Source: Patiria pectinifera (taxonomy: Eukaryota; Echinodermata; Asteroidea; Valvatida; Asterinidae). From it: a stretch of DNA of 64,000 bases. Location of the stretch: contig CM057142.1 in assembly GCA_029964075.1 (NCBI GenBank), forward strand, positions 3,177,770 through 3,241,769, given 5' to 3'. The stretch's first letter is position 1, and each line of letters opens with the position of its first letter. The notes below the pieces were generated by a model. That model saw only the letters and a list, made by a program, of their open reading frames with translations, ran no database searches and was not told where the DNA came from. Both the position numbers and the translations under genes were made by a program. This document shows, in pieces, positions 37,001-49,147 of this stretch.

Positions 37001-37698
37001 TGATTTTGGGCGTAATTCAAAGCATGCCTCGCCAACTTTTGAATTGAAATCGAGATCCTAGAATATTGTTTTCTCGGAATGTACAGGCATTCACAGAGCT
37101 AAAACTTCATGTGGTTAGTTGTTAAGCACCCATCTTTAGATTTTAGCACTTTTGTTGTTTCAAATGAAAAAACAATGGACAAATGACAAATGATCTATCT
37201 TACCTTTAATGGAGTGGTCTACTGTTCATTATGGGTGTACGCATGCACATAAGCCACAATTGTTGCCAACCTATGGAACTTGCGCAAACTTTTCAAGGAT
37301 TTTGGTAAGCAGTGCTTGTTAAAGCCTGCTGAATCAAACAAAATCTAACAAAATCTAACGGCTAGAAACAAACATTAAATCCATTACTCAGAAAAAAATT
37401 GCAATACATGTAAAATGAATATCTTAAAAACCTGTATATTGCCCATGTTAGATGTAGTTGGTTGTTTTTGTTCACTCAATCAAATTGTTCCCATTGACTT
37501 CTTTGAACAGATGTGATCTTCATAATCTACGTCTACCAGCGCTACATCTATCCTGTGGATCTGAAACGAGTCAACGAGTTTGGCACTACAGGCGAGATGC
37601 ACATTGGAGCAGACGGCATGACGCCCGTAGATGCTGCAGGGGAACCACAGGCGGCGATAGCCCCTCCGAAGAGCCAAGAAGAAAAGAAAAAAGACTAG
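21999..37698 (+). CDS. CLPTM1: CLPTM1 family multi-pass membrane protein, complete, 14 exons
   Basis: Exons: 21999-22091, 23295-23507, 24161-24319, 25259-25376, 26001-26086, 27163-27283, 27597-27696, 29105-29252, 30512-30605, 31890-32080, 33425-33517, 35100-35235, 36180-36347, 37511-37698. All borders are AG/GT and phases join to one 635-aa frame, close to the vertebrate length. An N-terminal Ala/Gln-rich segment precedes TM1 (about 48-65, IAFRIFVFYMVMSFF). A large lumenal region (about 70-345) has NES, NLT and NET glycosylation sequons. It is followed by hydrophobic segments near 350-375, 395-430, 477-515 and 520-580 with the family hallmarks SIVHSVFEFLAFKND, LYIMDNETNFVVKVS, TPQLFINYKLKSVAHLPW and MLTYKALNTFIDD. 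The tail is Lys-rich (EEKKKD). In vertebrates CLPTM1 is an ER/Golgi protein limiting GABA-A receptor export; the paralogue CLPTM1L is shorter and fits less well. Confidence 0.96.
24765..25136. repeat. CCTCAATCCT-CAAAATCCTCC repeat block, intron 3
   Basis: Variants of CCTCAATCCTCCAAAATCC recur about five times. The block closes with an inverted unit (GGAGGATTGAGGC) and TTAGGG before TTAA 25137-25140. The left boundary is not clear. The segment 24966-25021 (AAGCATAAACAACACAAGGT...) also occurs at 35730-35785. Confidence 0.65.
25448..25832. mobile_element. TTAA-flanked element carrying an ATCCATCAAAATCC-type minisatellite
   Basis: TTAA 25444-25447 then CCCTAACC; right end ACGTTAGGG then TTAA 25833-25836. 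The interior is built from variants of TCCTGAATCCATCAAAATCC spaced 30-60 bp, and the last unit is inverted. It lies in CLPTM1 intron 4. Confidence 0.7.
26125..26395. repeat. Dispersed copy related to 38247-38591
   Basis: It shares CAGTCAAAATCAATC, GAATTCCC, the GATCTGACTG block and TTTTGACTGTC with 38247-38591 in the same order. Ends are not clear. It lies in CLPTM1 intron 5. Confidence 0.55.
26413..26709 (+). mobile_element. LINE reverse-transcriptase C-terminal fragment
   Basis: The frame includes IKDIYYLKLGKFMYKYMNN, then ALPGCF..YF, then HSHNTRSASR, then QRGVNYWNSL followed by Lys-rich residues. This is the conserved post-RT region of Jockey/CR1-like non-LTR elements. It is 5'-truncated, ends at a stop and lies in CLPTM1 intron 5, directly before a 143-bp hAT-like element. 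Confidence 0.75.
26752..26894. mobile_element. 143-bp hAT-like MITE, copy 1
   Basis: Ends CAGGTATGCAACTTTTCCTC and GTTGCATCCCTG, flanked by a 6-bp duplication ATTGTT (26746-26751, 26895-26900). It has the same length as the copy at 39507. Confidence 0.8.
27771..28105 (-). mobile_element. Possible LINE 3' tail with short tandem tail repeat
   Basis: GAATTGAAAATG is repeated about three to four times at 27771-27813. It is followed by TTTATTAGGAATATAATC... and GCCCACAGGCTGAATTACATG. A short tandem tail next to such sequence resembles the reversed 3' end of a non-LTR element. No coding part is seen, so the assignment is weak. Confidence 0.3.
28118..28421. mobile_element. TTAA-flanked element with CCCTAACCCT ends
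   Basis: TTAA 28114-28117, then CCCTAACCCTGCC; the right end GGAGGGTTAGGG is followed by TTAA 28422-28425. It lies in CLPTM1 intron 7. The CCCTAACC start is shared with 25448-25832. Confidence 0.7.
28655..29035. repeat. Dispersed repeat G, copy 1
   Basis: It shares the ordered blocks GCTGTGATGGATGGCAAAAA, ATTATGACAAC.GTACA.GGCA and CTTGCCTACTGCAATGG with 57205-57600. It lies in CLPTM1 intron 7 and runs to about 70 bp before exon 8. Confidence 0.65.
29765..29945 (+). mobile_element. tRNA-derived SINE, type 1
   Basis: An A-box-like GTTGGCGTAGCGGTA and a B-box GGGTTTGAATCCCGCC are spaced as in a tRNA promoter. A non-tRNA body with TGGGTTTTCC and GGGGTTTTCCTCCCAC follows. It lies in CLPTM1 intron 8. 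It cannot be a functional tRNA: the acceptor stem is not closed. Confidence 0.7.
31565..31841. repeat. Two AGGCCCCCTTCAATGG inverted-repeat units in tandem
   Basis: Units 31565-31677 and 31746-31841 each start AGGCCCCCTTCAATGG and end with its inverse. The first also has CTAGCTATTG/CAATAGCT. They lie in CLPTM1 intron 9, next to exon 10 (31890). Confidence 0.7.
32163..33232. mobile_element. 1.07-kb hAT-like element, ATACCTGCCAAC ends
   Basis: ATACCTGCCAAC and GTTGGCAGGTAT are inverted; flanks GATATAAC/GATATAAA match at 7 of 8 bases. A short frame at 32690-32791 reads MDKENDTLKEKKQRWSQKFR, then EEYREKF and a stop. It might be a relic of a DNA-binding N-terminus. No transposase core is seen. 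It fills most of CLPTM1 intron 10. Confidence 0.7.
33702..34220. mobile_element. TTAA-flanked MITE family A, copy 3
   Basis: Same inverted ends (AGGGAAAATACAACATTTGC ... TATATTCCCT), with TTAA at 33698-33701 and 34221-34224. It lies in CLPTM1 intron 11. Confidence 0.85.
35284..35885. repeat. Related CCTCAATCCTGCAAAATCC block, intron 12, with SINE inside
   Basis: It begins after TTAA 35280-35283 and ends near the inverted TTTTGGAGGATATAC before TTAA. It contains four units of the CCTCAATCCTGCAAAATCC type. The type 2 SINE at 35478-35705 interrupts it; the intron 3 relative shows the uninterrupted order. Confidence 0.6.
35478..35705 (+). mobile_element. tRNA-derived SINE, type 2, copy 1
   Basis: It has an A box in GACCTAGTGGTTAGGG, a B box in GGGATTTGAATCC and the downstream block GTCCTTGGGCAAGCCACTTC seen in many tRNA-SINEs. 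The tail ends at CATCCCGTCCAGGGGGAAT. A second copy lies inverted at 61165-61398. This copy is inserted within the TTAA-type repeat of CLPTM1 intron 12. Confidence 0.8.
36670..37205. mobile_element. TTAA-flanked MITE family B, copy 2
   Basis: Ends AGTTGGAGTAGATCATTTGC and ...AAATGATCTATCTTACCT, flanks TTAA (36666-36669, 37206-37209). It shares internal blocks with copy 1, such as TCGAGATCCTAGAATATTG. It lies in CLPTM1 intron 13. Confidence 0.82.
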
Positions 37699-38246
37699 AA
37701 TGGTCTTTTCACTGGTGCACGAGTGGCTCACTGGTTGATGCCACATTATCTAAGTAGTTCTCTGTGATTATATTCCTTGGTGTTTTGGTTTTTGGTATCA
37801 TGGCAATCGGTATTGTGAATTGTTCCGTTCTTTCTTTGTGTGATGTCTTGTGGGAGTGTGGTTGTCTTAGTTAAATTCTTACGCCAAAATACAAATATAT
37901 TGGCTTGGTAATTCATTACTAGATGTATTGTCTTTAAGTTACCGAAATAATGGAAGTTTCACCATAACAAGCTGTTACTAATCAAACTTAAATTTAAAAA
38001 AATTCCTTGTGACAGTGATATTTAAAGAGACTTAAACAGTATTGCATGCAACTTTCATTAGTAACTTAGATTATCAAAAACAAGGCAGGTTCACCAAGAG
38101 TGTGTGTTACAAAACAGAACCCCAAAAATTACTTACGCTTCAGAGTGTTTTGCAGGGTTGCAGAAGGTAGAGCCCAGTCACCTTTAATGTTTTTAAGGTA
38201 CATACAATTTATTGGTAATCCCCCGGAAACGAACTTACAAAATTAA

Positions 38247-38591
38247 CCCTCCTTTGCAAACAAACATTCTGTGCCAAGTTGTCCTTGCAGTCAAAATCAA
38301 TCGAGAGACTGTTTTCAAACCATAAGAATTCCCAGCCAACATAAAGGATTAATTGAGTGCCTTGGACTGCTAAAGTAACTTGATACAGGCTGTATTACAG
38401 CTATGCTTGGACTCTGGGCGAGTGATAAAACAGCTGTGACAACAACTTGCGTGCTTTGTCTGTTGACCCAGTTTGACTACACAAAGTGTTTGATTGACAT
38501 TATGATCTGACTGCTGGTGACCAGCCTTTGTTAAAAGTATAGCAGTGGAAGTGAATTTTGACTGTCAGTGACTACTTAAATAGCAGGAGGG
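38247..38591. mobile_element. TTAA-flanked element with CCCTCCT ends
   Basis: TTAA 38243-38246, then CCCTCCTTTGC; the right end GCAGGAGGG is followed by TTAA 38592-38595. The internal GTCAAAATCAATC region is shared with 26125-26395 and 34225-34296. CCCT after TTAA is the start of many piggyBac termini. Confidence 0.7.
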
Positions 38592-38698
38592 TTAATGAGG
38601 AAAAACACTTGCTCTCTGTGAAGAAAGGACTGGCACCACATATCCTGTGAAATTATTTCCACCTGAAATGGTATCATTTAGAAGAATACAGTCATTAA

Positions 38699-39415
38699 AG
38701 GTGTTTTTTTTTTTATTTAAATGTGCCAACGGGCACACTTTTTCTACAAATTTGACAATATTCATTAAAAGGACTACCCATCCACTGGGACCTTGACGTC
38801 ACATACACTAACAGGCTGAATGAGAATCATATCCCAAGTGAGGATTCAGGCATTGTACACGAGAAAGTGCAATTCAAAATATGAACCAGCCTGTTTTTAA
38901 TTGGAGGTGTTGGCAATGACATCAACCTATGCAACGCTAAAACTGTGCTTTGGTTTTCCCCGTTTTCTCAGAATGTACAGCATACACTGAGCTGAAACTT
39001 CAACAAGTTAGTGGTTAGGCCAAAAAAAAAATTATTCGGTCTCTGGTCAGACCAAAGTTCTGGAATTGACGCGGCTTTTGGGGGGGGGGGGGTGTTTCTT
39101 CAAGCTTGGATTGTGCAGACAAGGTGGGGTACTATTTTGCTTTTTTGGTGTCCTCATGTACATTGGTGTCCTCCATAATTTGCCTTGGTGCTCTCGATCA
39201 TTTGCCTTGGTGCAATTTCCCATTCCTTGGTGCTCTTTGGTTAAAAAAAATGTAGGAGGTGCGGCAATAGAGGGCGCTGTTGGAGCTACCGCGGAACATT
39301 TTGGAAAAAAAAAAATTGACGCGCATGATTAAAATCGACGCACGCGCTGACCAGAGACCGACTTATTATTTTTTTTTGGCGTTATGCAACCAACCTGTTG
39401 AAGTTTTAGCTACCA
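38699..39415. mobile_element. Probable family B copy interrupted by a foldback
   Basis: It starts after TTAA 38695-38698 with AGGTG and carries diverged family-B blocks (GACGTCACAT, GAATGTACAGCAT..CACTGAGCTGAAACTTC). At 38990-39415 it becomes a foldback with inverted arms around CGGTCTCTGGTCAG / CTGACCAGAGACCG. The boundary between the two parts is unclear. Confidence 0.5.
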
Positions 39416-39506
39416 GTTGACAATTTTGATACCAGTCCTATCTTCACTTTGAGCAAGGTTTCTGACATTAAATCGGTACTTTTACAGGTAAATGCAAATG
39501 ATTCTA

Positions 39507-39649
39507 CAGGCATGCAACTTTTCCTCGGATCAGCTGATTTCCTCTTTTTTTACTTCCCATGTGTGCCATTGAAAATAAAAAAACACTGTACAAAGTCTGG
39601 GAAAAATTTGAATTTCCTCTTTTTTTGTGATTTCCCAGTTGCATGCCTG
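39507..39649. mobile_element. 143-bp hAT-like MITE, copy 2
   Basis: Ends CAGGCATGCAACTTTTCCTC and CAGTTGCATGCCTG, flanked by ATTCTA (39501-39506, 39650-39655). It is intergenic, after CLPTM1. Confidence 0.82.
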
Positions 39650-40320
39650 ATTCTACATGGCTTTAAAAATTTTGCCATTGTTTTTTTGCACATTGGAGGA
39701 TTTAGGAAGTTTTCTAGCAAAGAGGGTTGGAGTTTTTAATGAAAACATGAGTTTTAAAGAAGTTTGGCAAGCCCCATTGCATCTGTATTGCATGCGTGCA
39801 CAACCCAAGCCCCATTGCAACACACCAAAATGTTTCATACAAAGCAATGTTAAATAGTGGTGCACCGATCATTATTTTTTCAATTAACAATTTTTGGACC
39901 TGGCATTAGAATTTTTTTAGCTGTATGTGTTAAAGTATTAATAGTTAATCAGAAATCATAAATATTTAAAACGCAAGAAACAAATCCAAGTTGAGGGTAT
40001 TAGAATAATAGAAAGAATGAATTAATAAGAATAATGAAAGAATGAATTGGACTTGTGAATTACTACTTCTGTAAGTAAATGTTCTATTTGCATAATATAT
40101 CTTTACTATCAATCAGTTAAACGGTATGTTTTTCTACAAGCAGGAACAAAGATGAAATAAACACAAGCAGACTAATTTTGTGCTGAAATATGAAAAAAGT
40201 GTGTTTATGCTGTTTTATTGAAATTGTCAATTCATCAAGGATACATATTATCTTCAACCAGACTTGAAGCCTTCATCCTGATTGGTCAATCCTTGATAAT
40301 CATATTCAAATAATATTTAC

Positions 40321-40441
40321 GAGTGCAATAGTAAGAATAATTTCATGAGATGACACATGGAATGTTCCATTTCACGAGGCGAAGCCAAGTGAATCTGTCA
40401 CCGAATGAAATTATTCTTGCCATTGCACGAATGTGAAACAT
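40321..40441. mobile_element. Palindromic foldback family E, copy 2
   Basis: GTGCAATAGTAAGAATAATT and its inverse AATTATTCTTGCCATTGCAC surround a centre with GGAATGTTCCATTTCACGAG. It is the same family as 4486-4626. It lies 3' of RFESD. Confidence 0.65.
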
Positions 40442-40792
40442 TCACCACTTGTTTTATACAAGACCTGAATAGTCTGGCCATGCATTGGAAGTTCTATTAA
40501 CCGTGAATGCAACTTTTGTATTTGACGTGCTAGTATGCTTTAATACTATTGCATATTTACATCTTTTTATAATATATCATTATATTAATTTAATAATATT
40601 AAATTAAAAAAATATATACCACAGACTAAAACTTGAGTCTTACAAAGTAAATGAACACTTCCGGTAGGATCCAGACCTTAACCCAAATTATTTTAAACAA
40701 TAAAAAAAAATTCCTTTTTTAACTAATACCTTATTTAAAAATCTAAAGTACCCCCCAAAACCCTCAATAAAAAAATCTGGATCCTCCCTTCA

Positions 40793-43832
<3,040 letters not shown>

Positions 43833-45288
43833 TGAGACCACACGTTGGCAAACTATGGAATTTGGAAGGTCGACATTTCAAAAATATATATAGATAGTTA
43901 TTGATTTTTCTAAACATAACACTGGATTGTTGAACATACAAAATAAACAATAAAAACGCAGAAAGAATGTTGCAACCTGACGCCACTTCAGCGCGGGTTG
44001 TGTACTAGTCCGAGTAACTCGGACTCTACGAATCGTTTTTTTTTTAACATTAATTTTTTTTTAACATCTACTATCGCCCGACCATGTCCAAATTTTGGAC
44101 ATGGTCGGGCGATAGTAGATGTTAAAAAAGGCAATTCACGGTCCTAGTTACTCGGACTAGGTCTGAAATGTGGCCAATTTCACGAAACATATGAAAAAAG
44201 CAAAATATGCAAAAATAAAAAAAAACAAAAGCTAAAAAAAAAAAAAAAAAAAAACAAAGTTCGACATGTTTTTGTACATGGTGGATGTGTGGCCTTTATT
44301 TACGGAGGTAGTCCAGTAAATTGGCCACATTTATGGGTCTAGGTCTACAGAACTGTAGATCAGGGGTTCTGAAGTAGGGATTTGATATGGTTTGGTTACC
44401 TGAGCAGCACTTACTGCATATTGAACGTCAAAGAACTTCGAGTTCAAAGAAGGAAACAAAACACATCGTCGTAAATTTGGTATCTAAAAATGTCTATGCA
44501 AAACCCCCTACACTGGGGGTTTGTGTAGAAAATATCAGACGGTTATTCATTACTCCCCATCATGCTGAATTAACTTCGGCAGCGACAGTAAGCCCCATTT
44601 TAAAGAATAAGTTAAGACAGGAACAAGGTACCAACTTTTACGACAACGTGGTACACTAATGAAACTTTTGTTCATGCCAACTCAATCTTATTTTTATTGA
44701 CACCATCAGGGAAAGATTCCCATATATCTGGCCATCACTTGTCACCCTGTGCACAAACCCTACGACACTGCCACTGCATGGTCTGCAAATTTTTAAGTGT
44801 TTTCTCAGTAAATACTTCAAATTCGATATTTTTGAATTAGTCCAGATATCATGGTATGGATATGGGAATCTTTCCCTTGGCTTTTTCACTGATGGACAAA
44901 GAAAATGGTGTCTATTCATGGAGGTGGCCTAACGCTTACGGAGCTCGATTTATTATGCACATGTATCATCTTCCAAGCGCTTACGACGTACGTGTGCTCG
45001 TATCATATCCGCACTCGCCTTCAACTTCCGCATTGATTTCGCGGGTTTTTTTCTTTGGCGCAAAAAGCCCTTTAAATGCGCCCTCAACGTCGTAGCTATT
45101 GTTGACGACTGTTTTATGAATACAAGATTTTGTTCATACAAGATTATCGGTTACGCATGTATCTACCAATCAGGATGCCGTTTTGCATCACATGACAGCT
45201 CGCCGCCAAGCTTGAGAAAGAACATTTTTATTTTGGCAATTTGGGGTTTAATTTTTCGAGGTAAACCTATAATTTTTCTAGGCTACAG
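43833..45288. other. Divergent RFESD/RING upstream region
   Basis: Probably contains both promoters. It also holds the foldback 44004-44165 and inverted GGGAAAGATTCCCATAT / ATATGGGAATCTTTCCC at about 44710-44877. A locally CpG-richer stretch at 44930-45090 is a candidate for the RING-gene promoter. No coding exon is seen. Confidence 0.4.
44004..44165. mobile_element. Foldback with perfect 73-bp inner hairpin
   Basis: Inner arms 44057-44092 and 44094-44129 are perfectly complementary around one central base; the core is ATCGCCCGACCATGTCC. Outer arms carry CTAGTCCGAGTAACT and its inverse. It lies between the divergent RFESD and RING genes. Confidence 0.8.
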
Positions 45289-48200
45289 ATGGATCACCAA
45301 CCACCAGTAAATAGCAATACTGAGGAGCTGACAGATGCGCAACACAATTTTGAAAAAAGGTAACGTTAGGCATCTGTTTTATCATGATTTTGGTAGGCTT
45401 TACGTTTGCATAGTTTTGGACGTCAGTTTATGTAGTGAGTCAAGCGGTAGAGCAATTTTTCGCCTTCATGTCTGACACCACACTAAAATTGTCATCTTAA
45501 ATCTTTTCTAGTAACTTAGTATATTAGTAGATTTCTAGTATAAATACTGCTCGAAAGTCAAAGAAAACTCACCAAAATGAAGAGGAAAACATGCTTGTTT
45601 AATTGATGCTATTTAATTTGAAACTAAGTTACGTGCAATTTGATTTTTGAAGGAAAATTTGGTTTCACTTTCACTTTCAGTTTCAGGTCAACTCGGTCCG
45701 TGACCAACTCGGTCCGTGACCAACTCGGCCCGTAACCAACTCGGTCCGTGGCTAACTCGGTCCGTAACCAATAATTAACCGTCACAAATCCCACATGTGG
45801 TATTTGGACGGAAAGTCCGTTGCTAGAGGAGCCGAACAGCAATTCCAAATCGCAATTATTTTGTCACTTTATACTCACACAATGCCGTCTACAACTGCTT
45901 AATATCAACAAAACGTGAAATTCGGCACCTTCAGAGGTCTAGTTTATATCTTGTAATTTAGAGTTGAATTCGGATGACTTGTGCAGCCATTGTTCAAGAA
46001 AGTGTCGTGTTGCATGACATCATGGGTTGTGATAAATCGCTCCCTCACTAGCTTGCATCAAATTTTGACAATGTGCATTGGTACGGCTGTTGCCTGTCAT
46101 TCAGTTTTGGTAAAAAGTGCATGTATGCGGGTGAACTTTTGACCAAAACTGAATGACAGACAACAGCCGTTATATTCGTTGTTCGATTGAGAGTTTGGTT
46201 TATTTAGTTGTCCGTTGTAAGATTTGGACAGAGAATGAATGTGGCTTTCTGATGGTACTTGGCGATTTTGTAATCCCACTTACTGGGGCGCTAGAACTCC
46301 TTTTTTGATATTTGGGATGTTGGGCTAGTTATGCTAGTACGACAGACCAACATCCGAAATGTCAAAAAAGGAGTTCTAGTGCCCCAGTTAGTGGGACCAG
46401 CGATTTTGGTGCATTTTTAAGGTACTGGTAGTTTTAGTGAAAAATTGTGAAGCAAAAATTACAGTGTAAACTACAGTATTTTTACGAACATCCACCTCAA
46501 AAAGTTGCCAAAATCACAGCAAAGACTTGACAAAAATACCGTAGAAAGCACACTGGCTTCTCCACATGTCAAAGACAAAGTAGGCCTAGGCCCTACTGGG
46601 GTTTCAACAAATCATAGGCGGTAACACATTCCTTATCTTCCTCCCATCTTTTGGCAACAGGTTCAGTTGTCCAGTTTGCCTGGACCCCAAACTGAAAATG
46701 GTGGTGTCAAGTTGTCAACACAGGACCTGTTCTGACTGCTTATATGACCAATCAGACAAGCTGCGTGTGGCCATGAAGAAGTGTCCCACCTGCCAACGGG
46801 AGAACGCCTATCCTGAAGACAGGTTGGTTGCGGACCCAAGATTTGTCCATATTATGACTCCAAAGTGCTTAGAAATCATATCAAAGAGTTGCCATGATTG
46901 AAAGATCAGTCAATGTGGCAAACCTTGACTAATTTTGAAGATTATGTATACCACGAAAACTGAATTTCAGGCGTGAAGAATAAAAGCTAAAAAGCTGATC
47001 TGTCCTCTTCTTGAGATACCCTCCTCTTGATAACGAATTATCAAATAGTCAAGTCTCGGACAAAAAAACTTACATTTGTATGGTCAGGAAAAGTGACTTG
47101 AGCTTTATTTTTTACAATATCATTTTGCAAAATCATTGGTCTGGTTACCTGAGGAGATCATTATACCTTAGTCGTCAAAAAGCCACAGGTTATAGCGCTT
47201 GAAATGATTTGTCCGACAATCTTATTTGACCTTTTACAAATTACAATTGCTTTTTTGTTTTCCTTTTCTTATCTCTCCGACCATTTCTCTCCATGCAGAC
47301 CAGACATACCCGAAGACAATATCCTGATTCAGAGACAGCTTGGAGTGACCGAGTGTCCACTAGACGGCTGTAAGGCAGGGCTGTGGATGTGGGACGTTGA
47401 GAAGCATATCGAGTGAGTATCCGTGTTATCCAAAACCATCTTTGTAGTTACGCATTCTTAAAATACTTTAAAGGGCCCGTGTAATGGGTTTTTAAAAGTC
47501 AGTCATTAAAAATACACCTTTTGTTCCATTTAAAGTTGTGTTTCCCATGCTATTTTTGATTTAAATCCTAAAAAATAGATTCTTTTTCTAAACTGCTATT
47601 TTTCTAGGAGTTTAAGTTATTCACTGTTGAATAAGACATCTCCTAAACAAATCGGCTCATGTTTAGTTATTGAATTAATTACTTTACCATTTCATAATCC
47701 GTTCTTGCAGGATACGCTGGTTCCCTCCCTACAATCAGTATCATTAATGTACGTACCGGGAGCCAGTCTGCTTGTAAAGCAAATCTGTTTGTGCCGTATT
47801 CATGAGCAAAACTGTGATGTCATTCAAGGCTGAAGCTTCAGTGTTACAGCTACATCAGCACCAAAAGTTGCCAGAATTATAGTTTTTTTTTTTTGCTGTG
47901 GTATATTTTGGGGGATTTTTGTGACTTGTTGTTTCAGCACATGACAGTAGGTCAGTAGGCAAACTTGTTTGCACCAATGTCTTTAATGAGCAAATATTTG
48001 GGTTCTCAATTTGAACAGAAAACCTCTCAGCCGAAGAGTGTGTGCTTCAAATGATACTACAGCAACAGCGCCCTCAGCATGGAACTTTTTAAATGTTTTA
48101 TAAAATAGTGCACTTATTAACAAAATGTTTAACCAAAAAGGGATGTCTTTGAACATGTCAAAAAACGAAAATTTGCACAAATACGTTCCACTGTAAAATT

Positions 48201-48797
48201 CATGTCATGGTACAATTTGAAGGTACAATTTGAAGCATTCCATGGTGTTATAGATAGAATGAGATTTGTGGAAACTTCTCGAAGAGACTACTTATTCAAA
48301 ATTTAAAAAAAAGAAATAGGTTACTGCGCCCTTGTTGCCTAATTCACCATTCCAAATGATAATTTTTTCTTCTGGACAGATCTTGTCCCCATGCTGTAGT
48401 CTCACCAAAACCCAAAGGGGGACGGAAGCGGGCACTAAAAGAAGATGAAAGCACCGGCACGCCACCAGCGGCAAAACAACGGAAGAAAGCCGAGTCGGTA
48501 CCTAGGACTCGGTCTAGAGCACCGAATGGGGGCGCAACACCACCCGTCAGGGTGACTCGTAGCAATAGCTCCAATGCAGGGCAGGCCCAACAGCTCAACC
48601 GATACCCACTGAGGACCACTTACCAACGGAGAGCTCTGAGTGACTACAACCAACAGTGCCCCAACAATTACTTCAGTCGGTACCCCCGATACATGGACCA
48701 CTACTCCAGTCACAGTTTCCGGAGCCAGGTTTGCGTGGCCAGTTGGAGTGGCCCTGCGTATGATCATCCTGGAAACGGGAATTGGGTCCGATACTGA
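45289..48797 (+). CDS. RING plus TRAF-like zinc-finger protein, 4 exons
   Basis: Exons 45289-45359, 46661-46822, 47299-47412 and 48380-48797, joined in phases 2, 2, 2, give 254 aa. Residues about 26-70 form a C3HC4 RING: CPVC, then CQHRTCSDC, then CPTC. Residues about 97-120 (TECPLDGC...HIESCPH) match a TRAF-type zinc finger, completed across the exon 3/4 junction, which supports the splice. The tail is low-complexity and basic (KGGRKRALK, KQRKK, many R/S/Y/N), with possible nuclear localisation signals. By family knowledge it is a probable E3 ubiquitin ligase; the substrate is unknown and I do not recognise an orthologue. The start is preceded by TTTTTCTAG seven bases upstream, so exon 1 may join an upstream 5' UTR exon. 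AATAAA at 49142-49147 is a fitting poly(A) signal. Confidence 0.85.
45690..45769. repeat. 16-bp minisatellite, five units
   Basis: Five consecutive copies of AACTCGGTCCGTGACC with one to three changes, in RING-gene intron 1. Confidence 0.85.
46083..46170. repeat. Hairpin in RING-gene intron 1
   Basis: Arms ACGGCTGTTG(C/T)CTGTCAT then TCAGTTTTGGT, 29 bp with one mismatch, and a loop of about 30 bp. Confidence 0.7.
46274..46396. repeat. Second hairpin in RING-gene intron 1
   Basis: Arms of about 50 bp (TCCCACTTACTGGGGCGCTA, then GAACTCCTTTTTTGA..., then GGATGTTGG), with about five mismatches and a 23-bp loop. Confidence 0.72.
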
Positions 48798-49141
48798 GTT
48801 GATTCTTTCCTGTGCCTGCAAGGAGCTAAGTAGCTTTGCAGAAAAAGGAAATAATTATATTTCAAAGTTATGATTTAAAAATCCACAGTGGGATTAGTTT
48901 GCCCTTTGATATAATTGTAACGTTTCATTAATTGTATTTTATTAATTGCTTTTCATTTATTTCGGTCTGAAGACACGCCCAGAACTTGTGCTCACAATGT
49001 GTATTTTGGAATGAGAAGCAGTGGCTTCTTTTGCTATTGAAGAAATACTTCAAGAAATAGCCCTTGACCTGTAAGACTTGCATGAAAAATGTTTCCAAAA
49101 TGGATCAGTCTCTGTGAGGTATTCATGCTTATTTAGACCTG

Positions 49142-49147
49142 AATAAA
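49142..49147 (+). promoter_or_regulatory. Candidate poly(A) signal of the RING gene
   Basis: AATAAA lies 345 bp after the stop codon at 48797, in AT-rich non-coding sequence. It is the first canonical signal downstream. Confidence 0.45.

Larger units (their letters stand above)
37699..40792. other. Convergent CLPTM1/RFESD intergenic region
   Basis: It holds both 3' flanks. Elements at 38247-38591, 38699-39415, 39507-39649 and 40321-40441 occupy about half. No gene is seen. Confidence 0.55.

Noticed and set aside
45624..45848. Minus-strand frame with repeating TDRV/SRTELV
   Set aside because: Translation of the 16-bp minisatellite.
48640..48873. Alternative frame over the RING-gene last exon
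   Set aside because: The splice from exon 3 enters the other frame, completes the TRAF-like finger (HIESCPH) and stops at 48797.
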